From contig JAECYW010000024.1 in the NCBI GenBank assembly GCA_023014335.1, positions 1,116,001 through 1,180,000 of the forward strand: a stretch of DNA of 64,000 bases. The letters are read 5' to 3'. How positions within the stretch are numbered: the first letter of the stretch is position 1; each line of letters begins with the position of its first letter. The notes beneath the pieces are model-generated. The model was not told where the DNA came from. It saw only the letters and a program-made list of their open reading frames with translations, and did not search any database. The translations under genes were made by a program, and so were the position numbers. Shown piece after piece: positions 21,562 to 33,821 of the stretch. This DNA comes from Galerina marginata (taxonomy: Eukaryota > Basidiomycota > Agaricomycetes > Agaricales > Galerinaceae).

Positions 21562-23095
21562 TCATGACGACAGCCACGACGCAGCCATGCCGAGCAGCTT
21601 GAAGAATCCGAGTATGCATCCACCTGAGATGATGGGCAGTGTAAGGTTGTCGTCGAGGGACCCGAGATCTGGGGATGAAACGAGATAAGAAAAGATTGTT
21701 AGATGAAGCAGAGCAGAAAGAGGATAAATATACCTAGGGCTTCTGCGATGCCACTGACGAGGCCGGCGAAGATGGAAATTACGAGCAGCCCAAGAGGGCC
21801 GCCACCACCGGCTGCGACGGGCGTTTGTGTTGCATAATCTAAGGGGAGCAAATATCGTTAGAAAGTGTCGAGAAGGAATATAAATTAAAACGAACCCAAT
21901 TGCCTCACTCCACCGTCCCAGGCCCATGAGATGTCTCGTCCCCCAGCGCGCATCGGCGCGACGTATCCCCAGAAACCGAGGGCAATACAGGTGCCTGTGA
22001 CAGCAGCCGCAGCGAACCCAGCCAAGGACTTGCGTGGTGCAAGCGGCAGACGGAGGATCGGTAGTCGGGCCGGAAGTTTTCGTGTTTGGGAGCCATACAG
22101 ACGGCCAAAGGTCGACGCCGCTGTATCTGCCCAGGAGAGGCTAGAGAGATGTCAGTACGTGAAGATGTGCAGCACGAGATAGACCAGGCGGCGTACATGA
22201 GGATGGCTACGGTGGCCACGTCTTGTGGGTACAGTGATAGCACGAAGTTGACACCCAGGATGTACCACACGACACCGTTTACAGAATCCTGGAAAAACAA
22301 TGGACATTGAACATGACGCAAGTCCGGGGATGTGGGGAAAATTAAACGTACCCGTTCGCTTTCGCGCATGAGAAATCCGAGGAACCTCTCGTACGTCCGG
22401 GCGAAACTCCGTGACTTGAACCTGAGTAGGTCGGCAGGGATGATGATGGCGAGGGCCATCCAGAGGACGAGCACAATAGTGCGCACGTCGCCTTCAGATA
22501 CGTATAGGTATAGGGTGAAGAAACCTAAAGAAAGGTGGCACAGAATAAGCGATAGCATATTTAGAAAAGGGCTGCGAGACCGACCTATCGAGCTGTGCAG
22601 CACCTTGCGAGGAATCTCCAGGTCGGGTTTCGGTTTCGTAGCCGGTCGTGCGTGTCCATTGCCATTCAAGCTGCCATTCGCCGACTCAGCCGCACTTTTC
22701 GCAGCTTGCGCGTTCTTCACGGCTTCCTGGCCGAGGGCATACAGCACCTTCTCGACCTGCCGCTCCTCGCCGTCCCCGTCCAGCTCTTCCTCCTCCGGTA
22801 CAGGCAGTTCCATATCGCTCGACTCAAGGTGGCCCAGCCCCTCTAGGCGCTTGATGACTTTCCGTGTGATATCCCGAACACCTTTGGGGTTCTCGGCCGA
22901 TAATGGCGCCGGGTGGAAGGAGATGATGGGCGAGGGAGAACGTTTGCTCGTCGCTGACGAGACTGGGGAGGCCCTGTTTGTAGGCGCTGTCCTTGTGAGA
23001 GATGGAGAGCGGGCAGAACGGGAGCGGCGGCGGGCAGGACGTGGTGAGGGGTCGTGTGCGTTAGATGTGGCAGTGTCGCGCTCAATCGAGGGCAT
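21562..23095 (-). CDS. DGK1: CTP-dependent diacylglycerol kinase (DGK1-like)
   Basis: Six exons (22585-23095, 22352-22524, 22197-22288, 21896-22140, 21734-21838, 21562-21668) give 410 residues. Residues 1-155 are Ser/Pro/Arg-rich and look disordered. Then comes the CTP-transferase signature IPRKVLHSSIG (Arg163, Lys164), followed by hydrophobic helices and LSWADTAASTFGRLYG (Asp264), LAPRKSLAGF and DLGSLDDNLTLPIISGG. Yeast Dgk1 is an ER/nuclear membrane enzyme that uses CTP to turn diacylglycerol into phosphatidate. It needs an Arg-Lys pair and an Asp at corresponding places. Identification rests on these motifs and on the membrane-helix pattern. Confidence 0.88.
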
Positions 23096-24222
23096 GTTTT
23101 TGGTAGATTTTTCTCTTGCAAGTCGTGGTTGTTGTCGTTGAGGGGGTCGTAAAACAGTGAGCAAGCCGTGCTGGTCGTTGTCCGCGACGGTGATGAGGGG
23201 CACTTGTGGAGGTGAAAAACGGGGTTTCAAATTCTGCAAATCACGGTTTGTTGATTCAGGGGTTTTGTTTGTTTGTGCATCTTTATCCTTGCGAACCAAG
23301 CAATGGAAGGTAATCAAAGAAAGCCTTCTCTCCAAGTCTGCCAACCTCAAATCGATTCTTTTTCTCTCGCTTCCTCAGAAATATGACTCGAGAGGACGCC
23401 TAAATTATATGAAGGAGGAACTCCTGGCTATGCTCTTCTATACACCAAAAGACTCATAAAGATCACCAATGACGTGTAAATGATGTCGAATTGTGCGTCG
23501 TTCAGCTAGGGGCCGAGGAACGATTTACTCGTTGAACCCCACCTCACGGTCGTCACCCCAACATGAAGCGCTCCAGAACTTGTCCCGGAGAAACTCAACA
23601 GTATTTTGCGAATTATGTGCTCCTATTGCAGGAAGAAATCGCTTAGCCGTCGATTTTTGCTGTTCATTCTGCTTTGAATTGTGGGGCTCTGTTCCTATTC
23701 CGCTTCGTTCCGCGCTTCACACTGAAGCCTCGTGGACCTCCCGCTTCGGAAAGCTGTAGACCAGTAGGCGGCAGGCCAAATAATACTAACAATTCTGCCC
23801 TGTTCACTCTGGTCCTACGAGTAAATTCGGCATCATCTAGGCTCGCGTGCTACCCTCAGGACTATGAATTAATCATAGGTTTGCTTACACCCCCGGTATG
23901 ATATTTTGTTCGAAGCCCAACTAATAGGAGCCAACGCCTCGCATCTGATATAAAACACGACGGTATCGAGAAAATGGCTACTCATATAAAGAAGGTCATC
24001 CGAGTCACGGTACAGCTCAAGGAACCGAACTTGAAGACGCGAATGAGGGTGGTTCCAATTATGTGACTAGAATAATACCAACGGGTATGCCAGCTTTGCC
24101 AAGGAGCTAGCCTAAAATATATTTAGAATAGAAATTGCGTATCAACCTTGACGGCCAGACGAACACTTTTCCTATTCTGATAATAATGACGGTGAATTCA
24201 AAATTCGACTGCCCAGCCAAAG
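23096..24222. other. intergenic, no supported gene
   Basis: This is the DGK1 upstream region and the 3' flank of the next F-box-like locus. The plus-strand open frames at 23157-23901 show no family motif and no conserved splice structure. I see nothing else. Confidence 0.4.
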
Positions 24223-25329
24223 TCAGTCATCCTCGGCGCGGTCTGCGTCATCGAGAAACTCAGTTCGCCCATTCTCAGCAACACTTCGAGGGATCACGAT
24301 GGGCAATTCAACGCCACGCAGCCACCTGTGGCACCCGCGAGTCACATGGAACTTGCCACCGACGTCCACTCGCCGCAGAGTTCGACACTTGAAAAAGAGC
24401 TCGATGACGCGTTGTGGATGATTGAGCATGGAATTTAGGTTGCGATTTGATTCGAGGACCAGAAGAACTCGGAGGGAAGGAAGATTGGGGATAAAGCCCC
24501 AGTCCTAAAGGACATGAAGGTGATGTCAATTAACAACACTCAAAAGAGAAAAAAATCGACCCTCCGTACCTGTTCATGCATCTTCTGAATCTCCAAAAAC
24601 CGCAGCGACTTTAGGGATAGGTTGGGCAATGCACGAAAGGTGTTGAAAGTCTCTGCGTTATCTACCCGGAAAGACAACGAGCGCAGGTTGTCCAGCTGGT
24701 CTGACATGCTGCTGGCCACGGCTGGCACCCGATCCAGTTCATCGTATAGGTAGTCCCATTCAAAACGAACGACCTTCCGACCTGGAAGAACAGCGCTGGC
24801 AGCGTAGATTGACCCACGAAGGACCTTCAAATCTGGGAACGCCAACGGGGAAAGTGGCCACGCTTCAAGAAGGCCAAATATATAATCGCTGATATGCACA
24901 AAGTCCGGATGTTCCTGCATATGATCCTGCTTGAAAAGGCGGCTGGCAGCGTAATAGCACACTTCGAGGGATTCGAGGCGAAATTGGCGTTTAGGACATG
25001 GGGTGAGGTGTAGGTATCTGAGGTTGACGATATTCTGCAACCAGCCTTCCAGAATCCAGAGGCTCGAATTCTTTGCTTAAGCGAACGTGAAATAAGGAAC
25101 CAGTGAACGACGTGACGAAGCTTGCAAGGCATGGATTGTCCAGCATGGTTCTTGAAAATCGGAAGATGTCAGGGTGATAGCGAATGCGGACTCTGGAATA
25201 GAGAAGTCGGTTGGCATGAGGGTTCAGGGAACGACAGGTTATGGAGAGCGCGTAAAGTAGTTTCTTGTCATCGCGTATGTGATCGAGGATGGCCTGGACG
25301 AGCTCTGGAGGCAGGTCGAGTAGTGGCAT
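24223..25329 (-). pseudogene. F-box-like family B gene 1, frameshifted
   Basis: The ATG at 25329 opens MPLLDLPPELVQAILDHI with ALSITCRSLNPHANRLLYS, the family B F-box-like start. Between about 25045 and 25075 the frame shifts by one base: KEFEPLDS is in one frame and EGWLQNIVNLRYLHL in another. The second half is intact: PLSPLAFPDLKVLRGSIYAA, LPGRKVVRFEWDY, an exon end at 24570, a 65-nt intron, then exon 2 (24223-24504) starting DWGFIPNLPSLRVLL and ending GRTEFLDDADRAEDD. No splice pair repairs the shift. A sequencing error is the alternative. Confidence 0.7.
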
Positions 25330-26029
25330 GGTGGCATGAAGAAAACCAGCGCGTGTGCCAAAATTAGACCCTAACAAACCCTAACTAAGCCGAACGGCAA
25401 ACGCCAAAACGGGTAGTCTCCTAATGCGGTCGACTTGAAGCTGTCGTTTTCAGTACCATCTAGTTCGCTTTCTGTATCATCGATTACAGCAAGCGCCTAT
25501 CCAATAATTCAGAAGTGCCACTAGTACTCTCCAAGTAATTTCCATAGTTTTTGTGTAGAGTACGAAAACGCTGGCTTTTCGGTCTTTTTGGCCCCAGGCT
25601 GAGGCGGCGTTGCCAACGGTACAAACAGAGTCTCTTGCGAAAGCTCTTCCAGTCGTGATAGACCGAAAGACTGGTGTTTTAGAATTGAGGCTGTAGGTAA
25701 AGCTCCTTTTTTGCTATTTTCATTGGGGAAATTGGAAAAGGAGCAAAGTACACAAACGATGGATTCAACTTAGTTAATCCTGAAATTCCAATTACGCCAG
25801 TGACTTCCCATGTATTCGACATGGGCGAGTCGAAAATTTCTTATTCTACCCGTTGCACCCTCCAAAGGTCGTCGCCGAAGTCGATAGTCCATCGATTGAA
25901 CCAGCGGAACCGCGATGTCACTTGCGTCAATAATGCCGTCAGTGACGCGTTGTGGCCCCAAGTTGCCAACAATTCAATACCATGCCCACAAAAGGCAGGC
26001 CCTATGTCGTCAAAAGTTCAGTACTTACC

Positions 26030-26370
26030 ATGCCTACAGCCAACCCAAAAGACAAGTTAGGCCACGAAATCTCAGTTGGAGATCATGTTTATACAAAATT
26101 CCGTGGTGGAAAACGTGAAGGCGAGGTACGCACTTGGATTTTTCAAATCAAATTTGAGACATTACCTCTAACGCTCATCAGGTTGAAGAAATAGTAAAAA
26201 CTACTGAAGAAGCAGAGAAAGCTGGTGTGAAAAATCCCCCCAAGGTATTTTGGAATTGATGAGGAGTGGCAAATTGGCTAATGCGTTGTTCCTAGATATT
26301 ATTTAAGGATCAACACGGGCATCAGGTAGCGCATAATCCGGGGACGCTCGAGGACCTGGATAAGGAGTGA
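26030..26370 (+). CDS. HVA1-like small protein (DUF2945 / hypervirulence-associated TUDOR)
   Basis: Three exons (26030-26125, 26182-26244, 26296-26370) give 77 residues: KLGHEISVGDHVYTKFRGGK, EGEVEEIVKTTEEAEKAGVK, then FKDQHGHQVAHNPGTLEDLD. This matches the compact basidiomycete HVA1/DUF2945 pattern (GD.V..K..GG...G.V, then KD..GH.V.H...TL). These proteins are small Tudor-like folds of unclear function; the name comes from a Cryptococcus gene. The start is the ATG before PTANPKD; a longer reading to an upstream in-frame ATG is possible. It lies between two minus-strand family B genes. A broken copy is at 13.9 kb. Confidence 0.82.
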
Positions 26371-26665
26371 GGTGGAGGAAGGATGGTCTATACGTATATG
26401 ATAGGAATGAGAAACCAAACCGCAAGCAATACCGTTTCATTTCATAAACCATTGAAGAAGCCGAAATTCCAAGTGGAAACCTCCTGTGTCGCCATCAAAA
26501 ACTTCTGAAGATAATGGTACGGATAGAATTGGGGGACTATTCACAAAATCTGGTTTCTAGAGATCGTCTTGATTGTCTTTTATTATCATCTGAAGGGATC
26601 TCGATGGACATTAGTACAATTATTAGCAAGAAAAGAAAAAAACTTACTTACCTTCCGCCCAGTCA

Positions 26666-27767
26666 TCAGTCATCCAAGTTATCCAGAAATTCCATCCGTC
26701 CTCTTTCAGCGATGCGCAGGGGAACGGATTTGGGCAGCGCTTCACCCCGCACCCATCGAGAACAAGTACGCTTTTTGCGGCGTCTCGTCCCACTAACGTC
26801 GACACGTTGGAGGGTTGAACATCTCGAGAAGAGCTCAACGACGCGGGTTGGTTGATCGAGGACGTCCATAAACACGCCGGGAGGCTCCACGACGAAGAGA
26901 ACCCTCAGGTTGGAAAGAGTGGGTATCGATACCCAGTCCTGAACAAAACGACAGACAGTATTAAGTGGAGAGGAAAAATCGACAAACGACACGAACCTGC
27001 GGGTACATTATCTGGATCTCCAAAAAGCGAAGTGAACGCAGATAGACGCTCGGCTGGATGTAAATTGGATGAATGCCCACACCGGTACCATGTGCTCTGT
27101 AAGTCAGAGAACGGAGGCCGTTAAGTTGGTCCGAAATCTCATTGACGTGATTTACTGTGACCCGCACTGGCTCGTCCTGAGCATAATTCCACTCGAAACG
27201 CGCTACACGGTTACCAGGTAGGAGCTCCCTTGCGGCATTTATATTTCCGCAAAGTACCTTCAGTTTTGGGAACACTAATAGAGATGGGGTCTTTCCGAGG
27301 TGTCGGATCGTACCTGTACTGAGAAAGACGAGATCCGTTTGGTCCTTGAGGAAGCTCACGAGGGGTGCTACACCATCTGGACAACTCACTTCTAGGGAAG
27401 TGAGGCGGAAAGGAACTTTGGGAAAGGGATCGCAGGCATCAGTCCATGGCGTCGTGATATGTAGCGATTTAAGATTGACGATATTCTGCAACCAGCCTTC
27501 ATGTGGTGACCGTACAGATTTTGAGGCTAACAAGGGTCCGGTGAATGAAGTCACATAGCGGGCGAGACGAGGATCGTTCAACATGATTTCAGCGAGAGGG
27601 AAAAGTTGCGAGTTGTCCCGTATGCGTATGTTGGAGTACAGAAAGGGGCGGACTTCTTCATGCAGAGCATGGCAAGTCAGAGAGACGCTTTTGAGAAGTG
27701 TCCTGTAACCGCGTATGTTGTCGAGGATAGCCTCGATAACCGGTGACGGTAGGTCTAGTAGCGGCAT
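26666..27767 (-). CDS. F-box-like protein, subfamily B (intact)
   Basis: Exons 26997-27767 and 26666-26938 join in phase 0 across a 58-nt intron to give 347 residues. The N-terminus MPLLDLPSPVIEAILDNI with SVSLTCHALHEEVRPFLYSN is F-box-like. The middle has GWLQNIVNLKSLHIT, FPKVPFRLTSLEV, LKVLCGNINAARELLPG and RFEWNY. Exon 2 starts DWVSIPTLSNLRVLFV and ends with the family signature RWVRGEALPKSVPLRIAE, GRMEFLDN. The leucine spacing suggests irregular leucine-rich repeats. A role as an SCF substrate adaptor is inferred. Confidence 0.86.
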
Positions 27768-28052
27768 CGCGATAGGCAGTGGTGGGAGAGCAAGCCATAT
27801 GCTAGAAAGCTTAAATTAGACTTGTCAAAGGAGTCAAATCGGAAGATCAGCCGTTGTTTTCCCATACTTTCCTGGTGGGCGGCGGGATAAAATCGTTGTC
27901 CTGTGATTCGAAAAATTAAAGATAATTCTGTTTTATCTCTTGGAATTTAAGTATGCCGTTAACGCTGTCCTTCTGGTCCCTGTCTGCAGAAAAGGATAGG
28001 TTTTCCCTAAATTCTAATAGTAAACACCCAGTCAGCAAACTACAGCAATTCA

Positions 28053-29193
28053 TCAGCCACGTTCGTCGCAATCAAAGTCATCAAGAAATTCCATCCGACC
28101 CTGCTCAGCAATATGCAATGGGATAGAGATTGGAACGGCTTTATCTCGCACCCATCGAGAACAAGGAAGCGCTTTGTCCTGCCTCCCTACATCGACACGC
28201 TGGAGCGTTGCGCATTTTGAGAACAGCTCGCCGATAAGGGCCGGTTGGTTGACCATGCTCATGAATACACCGAATGGTTCAAGGACGAGGAAAACGCGTA
28301 GATTAGGGAAAGAAGAAATGATTTCCCAATCCTGAATGACGTGATGGTGGTTAGCGGATTGAAGAAACGGAGGAAGAGATAGAAAGAAACGAAGGAGGAA
28401 AGAAATTGCAAACCTGTGGATACATTATTTCGATCTCCAAAAAGCGGAGGGAATGCAGATTGACAGTTGACATGATGTACAGTGGATGAATTCCTACACT
28501 GCTACTTTCCGTTGAGTAGGATAGAGAGCGCAGGTTGCTCAGTTCGTCTGAGATGTGGTTGAGAAGGTTGACTGAAACACGGATTGGCTCGTCTTGTGTG
28601 TACTTCCAGTCGAGACGTGCCAAGCGGCGGCCAGGCAGAATTGCTCTCGCGGCGTTTATATTGCCACGAAGCACCTTCAAGTTGGGGCACGCCAAACGGG
28701 AAAGTGGTTTGTAGGCGAGATCGGGAATGGAACCAACGCTAATGGATTCGAGATTTGTCTGATCCTCGAGGAAGCTTTCTATGAAAGCCAGGCCGTTGGA
28801 GCAATTCAATTCGAGGGAGGTAAGACGGAAGGGGACTTTAGGAAAAGGCTGGCGGTTATCATGTCCTTTCGTGAGGTGAAGCGATTTGAGATTGACGAGG
28901 TTCTGTAACCAGCCATCGGGTGGTTGCTGTACTCTTGCAGATTTGGTAGGAATCATTGGACCAACAAATGAGATCACGAGGCTGGCGAGATGACTATTAT
29001 TTAGCATCTTTTCGGCGAAAGCAGAAAGATTCAGGTAGTCCTGTATGTGAATGTTTGAATACAGCAGTGGGCTGACCAGGTCACGTAGGGCGTGGCAGGT
29101 GGAAGAAACGGCGAAGAGTAGGTTCCTGTCGTTGCAGGTGTCATCTAGAATGGCGAAAATGAGCTCAAGCGGGAGATCTAGTAAGGATATCAT
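28053..29193 (-). CDS. F-box-like protein, subfamily B (intact)
   Basis: Exons 28414-29193 and 28053-28331 give 352 residues. The start is the ATG of MISLLDLPLELIFAILDDT; a further upstream codon in the same frame is not ATG. Motifs are AVSSTCHALRDLVSPLLYSN, GWLQNLVNLKSLHLT, LACPNLKVLRGNINAARAIL and RSLRFLEIEIMYPQ at the exon end. Exon 2 begins DWEIISSFPNLRVFLV and ends WVRDKAVPISIPLHIAEQ, GRMEFLDD. The protein is closest to the neighbour at 26.7 kb. Confidence 0.86.
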
Positions 29194-29905
29194 GATAGAT
29201 GATGTGGGAGAGGACAAACTGTAATGGTCAGAGCACGAAGATCAAATCGATCACTTGGCTAAAAATAGAATTTCACTGCCGGATTCAAACTCAAACCAGC
29301 TTTGAGTTCCAGAGGCTAGTTTCGACGTTCGAGCAAAGGGAAATAAGATAAATATTGAGCGAATAACAATTCAAGACGAATCCAAGTTTCTAACTCTAAA
29401 ATATTGTATAAGAGATTGAGATCGCTTTCAACGCCAGAGGTGAAAATGGCCAGGGCCTAGCACAAGTTCGAAAGGAAAAAATGAACAACTTCTTCGTACA
29501 TAATCCTAGTGGACTCTGCTCAGCGGTCGAGGGTTGCTCGTTATAACGTCATGCGGCGGTGGCATCACAGTTGGCCATGATGAGAGGAAAAAAGTTAGAT
29601 CATCATGGATATACCATTAAATAAACGACGCATTGTGTTAAAATGGGTCCTCGTTGAGGATATCGATACCGGCGATTAGTCATTAGAATTTGTTGTATAA
29701 TCAACCCTGAGGGCCTGAGGTTTGAACTGTTATCTTTCGCTACTTGTAGCCATCGGCAGGTAACTCGTAAAAACGGTTCACCCGACGGATAATTCGACTG
29801 CAGGAGGTTTCTGCGGATTGATAAGAAGTATTAGCCACCGTAATTCTGGTCCACGCCATCGATCACTCACTCTCCATTTCTCTGGGTCCGCGGCTAGTCA
29901 TAAAT
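29194..29905. other. intergenic, no supported gene
   Basis: This is AT-rich sequence between two subfamily B genes on the same strand. I see no open frame with family motifs and no clear repeat. Confidence 0.4.
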
Positions 29906-31010
29906 CTATTCTAGGTCATCAAGAAACTCCATCCGCCCATGCTCAGCGACGCGGAGCGGAATAACAACAGGCTTTTCCACACCTCGCAGCCATCGAGAGC
30001 AGGTAAGTGTATTGCGGTAGTACCTTCCCCCGACGTCCACGCGTTGGAGGCTTTCGCATTTCGAAAAGAGATCGATGACACGTTGTGGTTTATCGAGCAC
30101 GCTCATGAGCACATAGGATGGCTCTAGAACGAGAAGAATACGTAGATTAGGAAGTGTGGATATGGATGACCAGTCCTGCAGCAAATAACCAAAATTGTGG
30201 TATAAGTGAAAAAAAGGGAAGGTGATAGAAGGTACGAACATCTGGGTGCATCATTTGTATTTCCAGAAAATGGAGGTTTTGGAGGTAGTTTGGCAACGCG
30301 TAGAGGGAATGGATGCCTGTGCCCGCACCTGCCGCTCTGTAAGTCAGAGAACGGAGGTTATTTAGTTGGTCGGAGATGTCGCTGAGAAGGCCAGCGATGA
30401 ATTGGACAGGCTCGTCTTGGGGGTAGATCCACTCGAATCGTGCCACGCGGCGGCCAGGCAAGATGGCCCTCGCAGCGTATATATTACCACGGAGCACCTT
30501 GAGCTTTGGGCAGGCTAGTGGGGAAAGTGGCCGCCGCTCGAGATATCGAAATGCGTTTGGGCTAAAGAAAACGAGGTCCTGTTGGCTCTCAAGGAAGCTC
30601 TCGAACGGCGCCACTCCGTAGTAGCAGTTCACTTCAAAGGAAGTTAGGCGGAAAGAGACCTGAGGAAAGGGAGATTCGCTGGCGTTATTCGTGATCATGA
30701 GGTGCAGCGATTTGAGATTAACGATATTCTGCAACCACCCTTGGACTGGTAGGAATACAGACCTCGAGGGTAACATGGGTCCTACAAATGAAGTTACTAA
30801 GCGAGCGAGGTTGTGGTTGTTCAGCATGGTTCCTGCGAACGGTAGGAGGTGGGGGTAGTCCCGTATGCGAACGCTGGAGTACAGCAGCGGACTGACGTGG
30901 TTGTGGAGGGCATGGCAAGTTTGGGCGACGCTGCAGAGCAGTTTCCGATCTTCGCGTATGTTATCCAGGATAGCGTTGATAAGCTCTGGTGGCAGGCTGA
31001 GCAGAGGCAT
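29906..31010 (-). CDS. F-box-like protein, subfamily B (intact)
   Basis: Exons 30240-31010 and 29906-30175 give 346 residues with the same exon 1 length (771 nt) as the 26.7 kb gene. The N-terminus is MPLLSLPPELINAILDNI with SVAQTCHALHNHVSPLLYS. Then come GWLQNIVNLKSLHL, PLSPLACPKLKVLRGNIYAA, LPGRRVARFEW and LHFLEIQMMHPD. Exon 2 starts DWSSISTLPNLRILLVLE and ends RWLRGVEKPVVIPLRVAE, GRMEFLDDLE. The donor is GTTCGT, as in several B-D copies. Confidence 0.86.
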
Positions 31011-31249
31011 GGTTGTGGGAGTGATGAAGTTGTGTGCTATGATTACCTTGCTCTATTTAAGCACCGGTAACTTCGGGCCTTTAGCCCGCGGCCGTTCTTT
31101 TTCAAAATTCAGTTCTTGGTGACCACCATTTTTGAATTGCTTTTCGGTCTTGCAAACAGCGAACGGTAAAGAGTAAGTACAAAGTGTAGGTTCCTATAAT
31201 TCGCTTTACGAAAGGGCAGCTCCACTTACACGTCGCAGCTCTCTCTAGT

Positions 31250-32830
31250 CTATGAATTATCTTTAAAATCGAGAGCAAAGGAATTTCCGTCCCCACAAAT
31301 ATACTCCTGTCTGTGGATGCCACTGAACCACACCACCCTCAACCCAGGAACCTGATCTAAGGGGCCAAGGTTGTAATGCTTTAGCCGGCACTCTGGGTCT
31401 TTCGTCAGATCGAGAACTTGAATTGGCGCATTCACGACGCTTCTCAGAGCGAGAAAATCCAACAGGACATCTGGGTCGAGATTGTCGAATTCGCTAATTA
31501 CCAGCTCTGTGAGGGAGGGCATGCGGATAGCGTTTCCCTCGGTAAGCATCGGACTGAGGAAGCGGAGAGCATTGGGGTTGACTTCTAATTCTTCAACAGA
31601 GGATAGCAAGGAGAGGGTCTGGCTAAGGTTTGCATCGTTCGGCTGCAAACCATGGTCCGAAATAATAATTGAACATCGTATGATATCCTCGAGTTGCACT
31701 GAGCTTGAACTGAGAGCTTTTAGGAACATGCACGGATCGGGGATATCACTCTCGAACTCGATCCCAAAGCTGAATGAAAAGCCACATGCGGAGATATTGA
31801 ACTTGCGTTTGTCCATCTCCAATATGAGGTCGTAAGGTGAAAAATGTTTGAAGCAAAGCTCGAAATAGGAATGCAGGACACGTTGTGCTGCAATAAGGTT
31901 CGATTGGAGGAGCGCAGCAACGCCAGTTTGGAAACGGAATTCGGACGCAGCGGGGAGAACGAGGTGCTCCAAAACCGCGAGGTACTTGTTCATCGCCTGT
32001 CCTGTATTCACTCCGAAGTCTTTGAGGCGCGGTAGGGTCACTGTTTGCAGCATATTTTTTCCTATCACAGGCATCTCAGCCTCCTCCGTGTCCGTGAATA
32101 CCTCCAGCCTCTCAAGGAACGGCATTTGGGACAAGACATCGAGAAATTCGGTGGCTGCAAAGTGACAGGTGAAGTGCAGATTGCGGATGTCGGTTAACCA
32201 GGTACTATGTAAGCCCCGAATCTTGAAGTCCGCGCTCGCGAAATGTTTGATAAGTGGTGCGTGGTTCCCAAACATGTTCAACCCGATTGTAGCCAGCAGC
32301 GAGCGAGGTGGAGGTCGTTCTAGAACCACGGAGTAATGCTCTAACTCAGGCGCAGGGGTCTGAAAAGCACGCCACATCGCGTCCTCTGCGAGTGGGCAGC
32401 TTCGCCCAAGCCCGATATTGAGCCACCGAATCCTAGACCACTGCTTTTCCAGGATCAAGGCGAGGAATGCTTCTAACCTGCTATCACCGTGCCCTAGCCA
32501 GGCTTGGATGTACAGAGGCGAGTTGTCCGTCCGTCGTAAGACCTCGATGCGCCAGTCGTCCGAGGGCTGTTGGAGACACGCAAAGTCGATGACTCTTCCC
32601 CATAACGAGGGCGAGCCAAGGATCAGTTCCCGCCAGGATGTGGATACCTGAGAGAGGCGGCGGAGGGAGATTAAAGCGCGGGGGTTGTTGTCATTCCCCT
32701 TGATGTGGGCCAGTACGGAAAAAATGCGCCAGAGGATATCTTGGTTTAGGTTGAATATAGGTGATTGGGAGTCCAGGTTTCTGGACTGTGCGTCTTGAGA
32801 AGGCGGCTTGAGGTTGACTTCCTTTTCCAT
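31250..32830 (-). CDS. conventional Agaricomycete F-box protein (single exon)
   Basis: One uninterrupted 526-codon frame from an ATG at 32830. Residues about 26-80 read FNLNQDILWRIFSVLA, SLRRLSQVSTSWRELIL and GSPSLWGRVIDF. This is the canonical F-box pattern of the large mushroom F-box class (P..IL..IF, S.VC..WR.L...P.LW). The remainder is leucine-rich without sharp repeats. It should act as a Skp1-binding adaptor of an SCF ligase. It is not closely related to the two-exon families A-D, and it separates family B on its left from C and D on its right. Confidence 0.88.
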   Translation of the reverse strand: MEKEVNLKPPSQDAQSRNLDSQSPIFNLNQDILWRIFSVLAHIKGNDNNPRALISLRRLSQVSTSWRELILGSPSLWGRVIDFACLQQPSDDWRIEVLRRTDNSPLYIQAWLGHGDSRLEAFLALILEKQWSRIRWLNIGLGRSCPLAEDAMWRAFQTPAPELEHYSVVLERPPPRSLLATIGLNMFGNHAPLIKHFASADFKIRGLHSTWLTDIRNLHFTCHFAATEFLDVLSQMPFLERLEVFTDTEEAEMPVIGKNMLQTVTLPRLKDFGVNTGQAMNKYLAVLEHLVLPAASEFRFQTGVAALLQSNLIAAQRVLHSYFELCFKHFSPYDLILEMDKRKFNISACGFSFSFGIEFESDIPDPCMFLKALSSSSVQLEDIIRCSIIISDHGLQPNDANLSQTLSLLSSVEELEVNPNALRFLSPMLTEGNAIRMPSLTELVISEFDNLDPDVLLDFLALRSVVNAPIQVLDLTKDPECRLKHYNLGPLDQVPGLRVVWFSGIHRQEYICGDGNSFALDFKDNS

Positions 32831-33821
32831 CGTCTGTCCAGTGTGTGTAGTATGAAAGCAAATTGAAGAGGATTTGTTTCAAGTTTCAGATGTAAAACCT
32901 CGTGAGACAGACAGATCCGATTCAGATTGGAGGCCAGTTCTACCTAGAGCATATCCAGGACACTGAAAAGCGCGTAGTTGGCCAGACATAGATGCAACAT
33001 AGATGTCAAATTCAATCAGCGGACCTAGTTCTGGTTGAAAAATGAGTGAGCACACGACTCCGCCCTCGTCGGCTCCTTCACATCGACGGGCCGGAAGCCT
33101 AAATCGGACCGGCTGACTAAATTTCCCAGCGTCAAATTTTGACCGTTTGCCCCATGACCTTTCCTTCCCACATCCTTATTACTTCGAACTAGACATAGCA
33201 GAGAAGTTGGAACCAGGTCATAGGAAAACAGGTATGTCACCGATTTACGCATATTTCGAGCAATAATGGCGCCAGCGCCCTACTGCAGGACCACGAAGGC
33301 CGCACATCGAAGATCATGGGAGGTTTAAATTTTGGCAGGTAACTTAGCGGAACGCTGCCCATTTACTTGTGTTCGGTAAAAGACCTCCAAACGAACATCC
33401 TTTCCCTCTACAGGGATGCTGCCATATTTGAATGAGGTACTACAGCGAGTAAGTTCCACCTCCTCGGCGCCTGCGGTCATACACAGCGTCCTTGTTGACA
33501 TTACTGACAGATTCAGCTCTTTGATGGTGGTGGATGTACGCTCCAAGAAGGCGTCGAACAGTCAGCGTCCTTAGCCTTGAGTGGCTACGCGACCGCAATC
33601 CACAGTCGAGATTGGTTATGCACCCTGCAGTTATACTACAAATATCAGGTGTTCCCTCGTTCATTCGTCTACTCGTCTACTTATAGTGAGCCTCAAGAAC
33701 AGCAATTGAGGAAGCACCTAAATTGAAGTAAATTTCGAGTCATCTTTGGTTCTGTAAAACCTCGGAGAGTACGTAAATAATCTCGTCCTTCTATTGCCTT
33801 CTGAAAGATGATGTATTTCTT
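32831..33821. other. intergenic, no supported gene
   Basis: Short minus-strand frames around 33325-33664 overlap one another in different frames. They show some coding-like texture but no recognisable domain and no matching splice sites. They could be an eroded gene. Confidence 0.3.

Noticed and set aside
22332..23141. Long plus-strand open frame of 269 codons
   Set aside because: It lies antisense to the spliced DGK1 exons, which have clear motifs and phases. It is a shadow frame.
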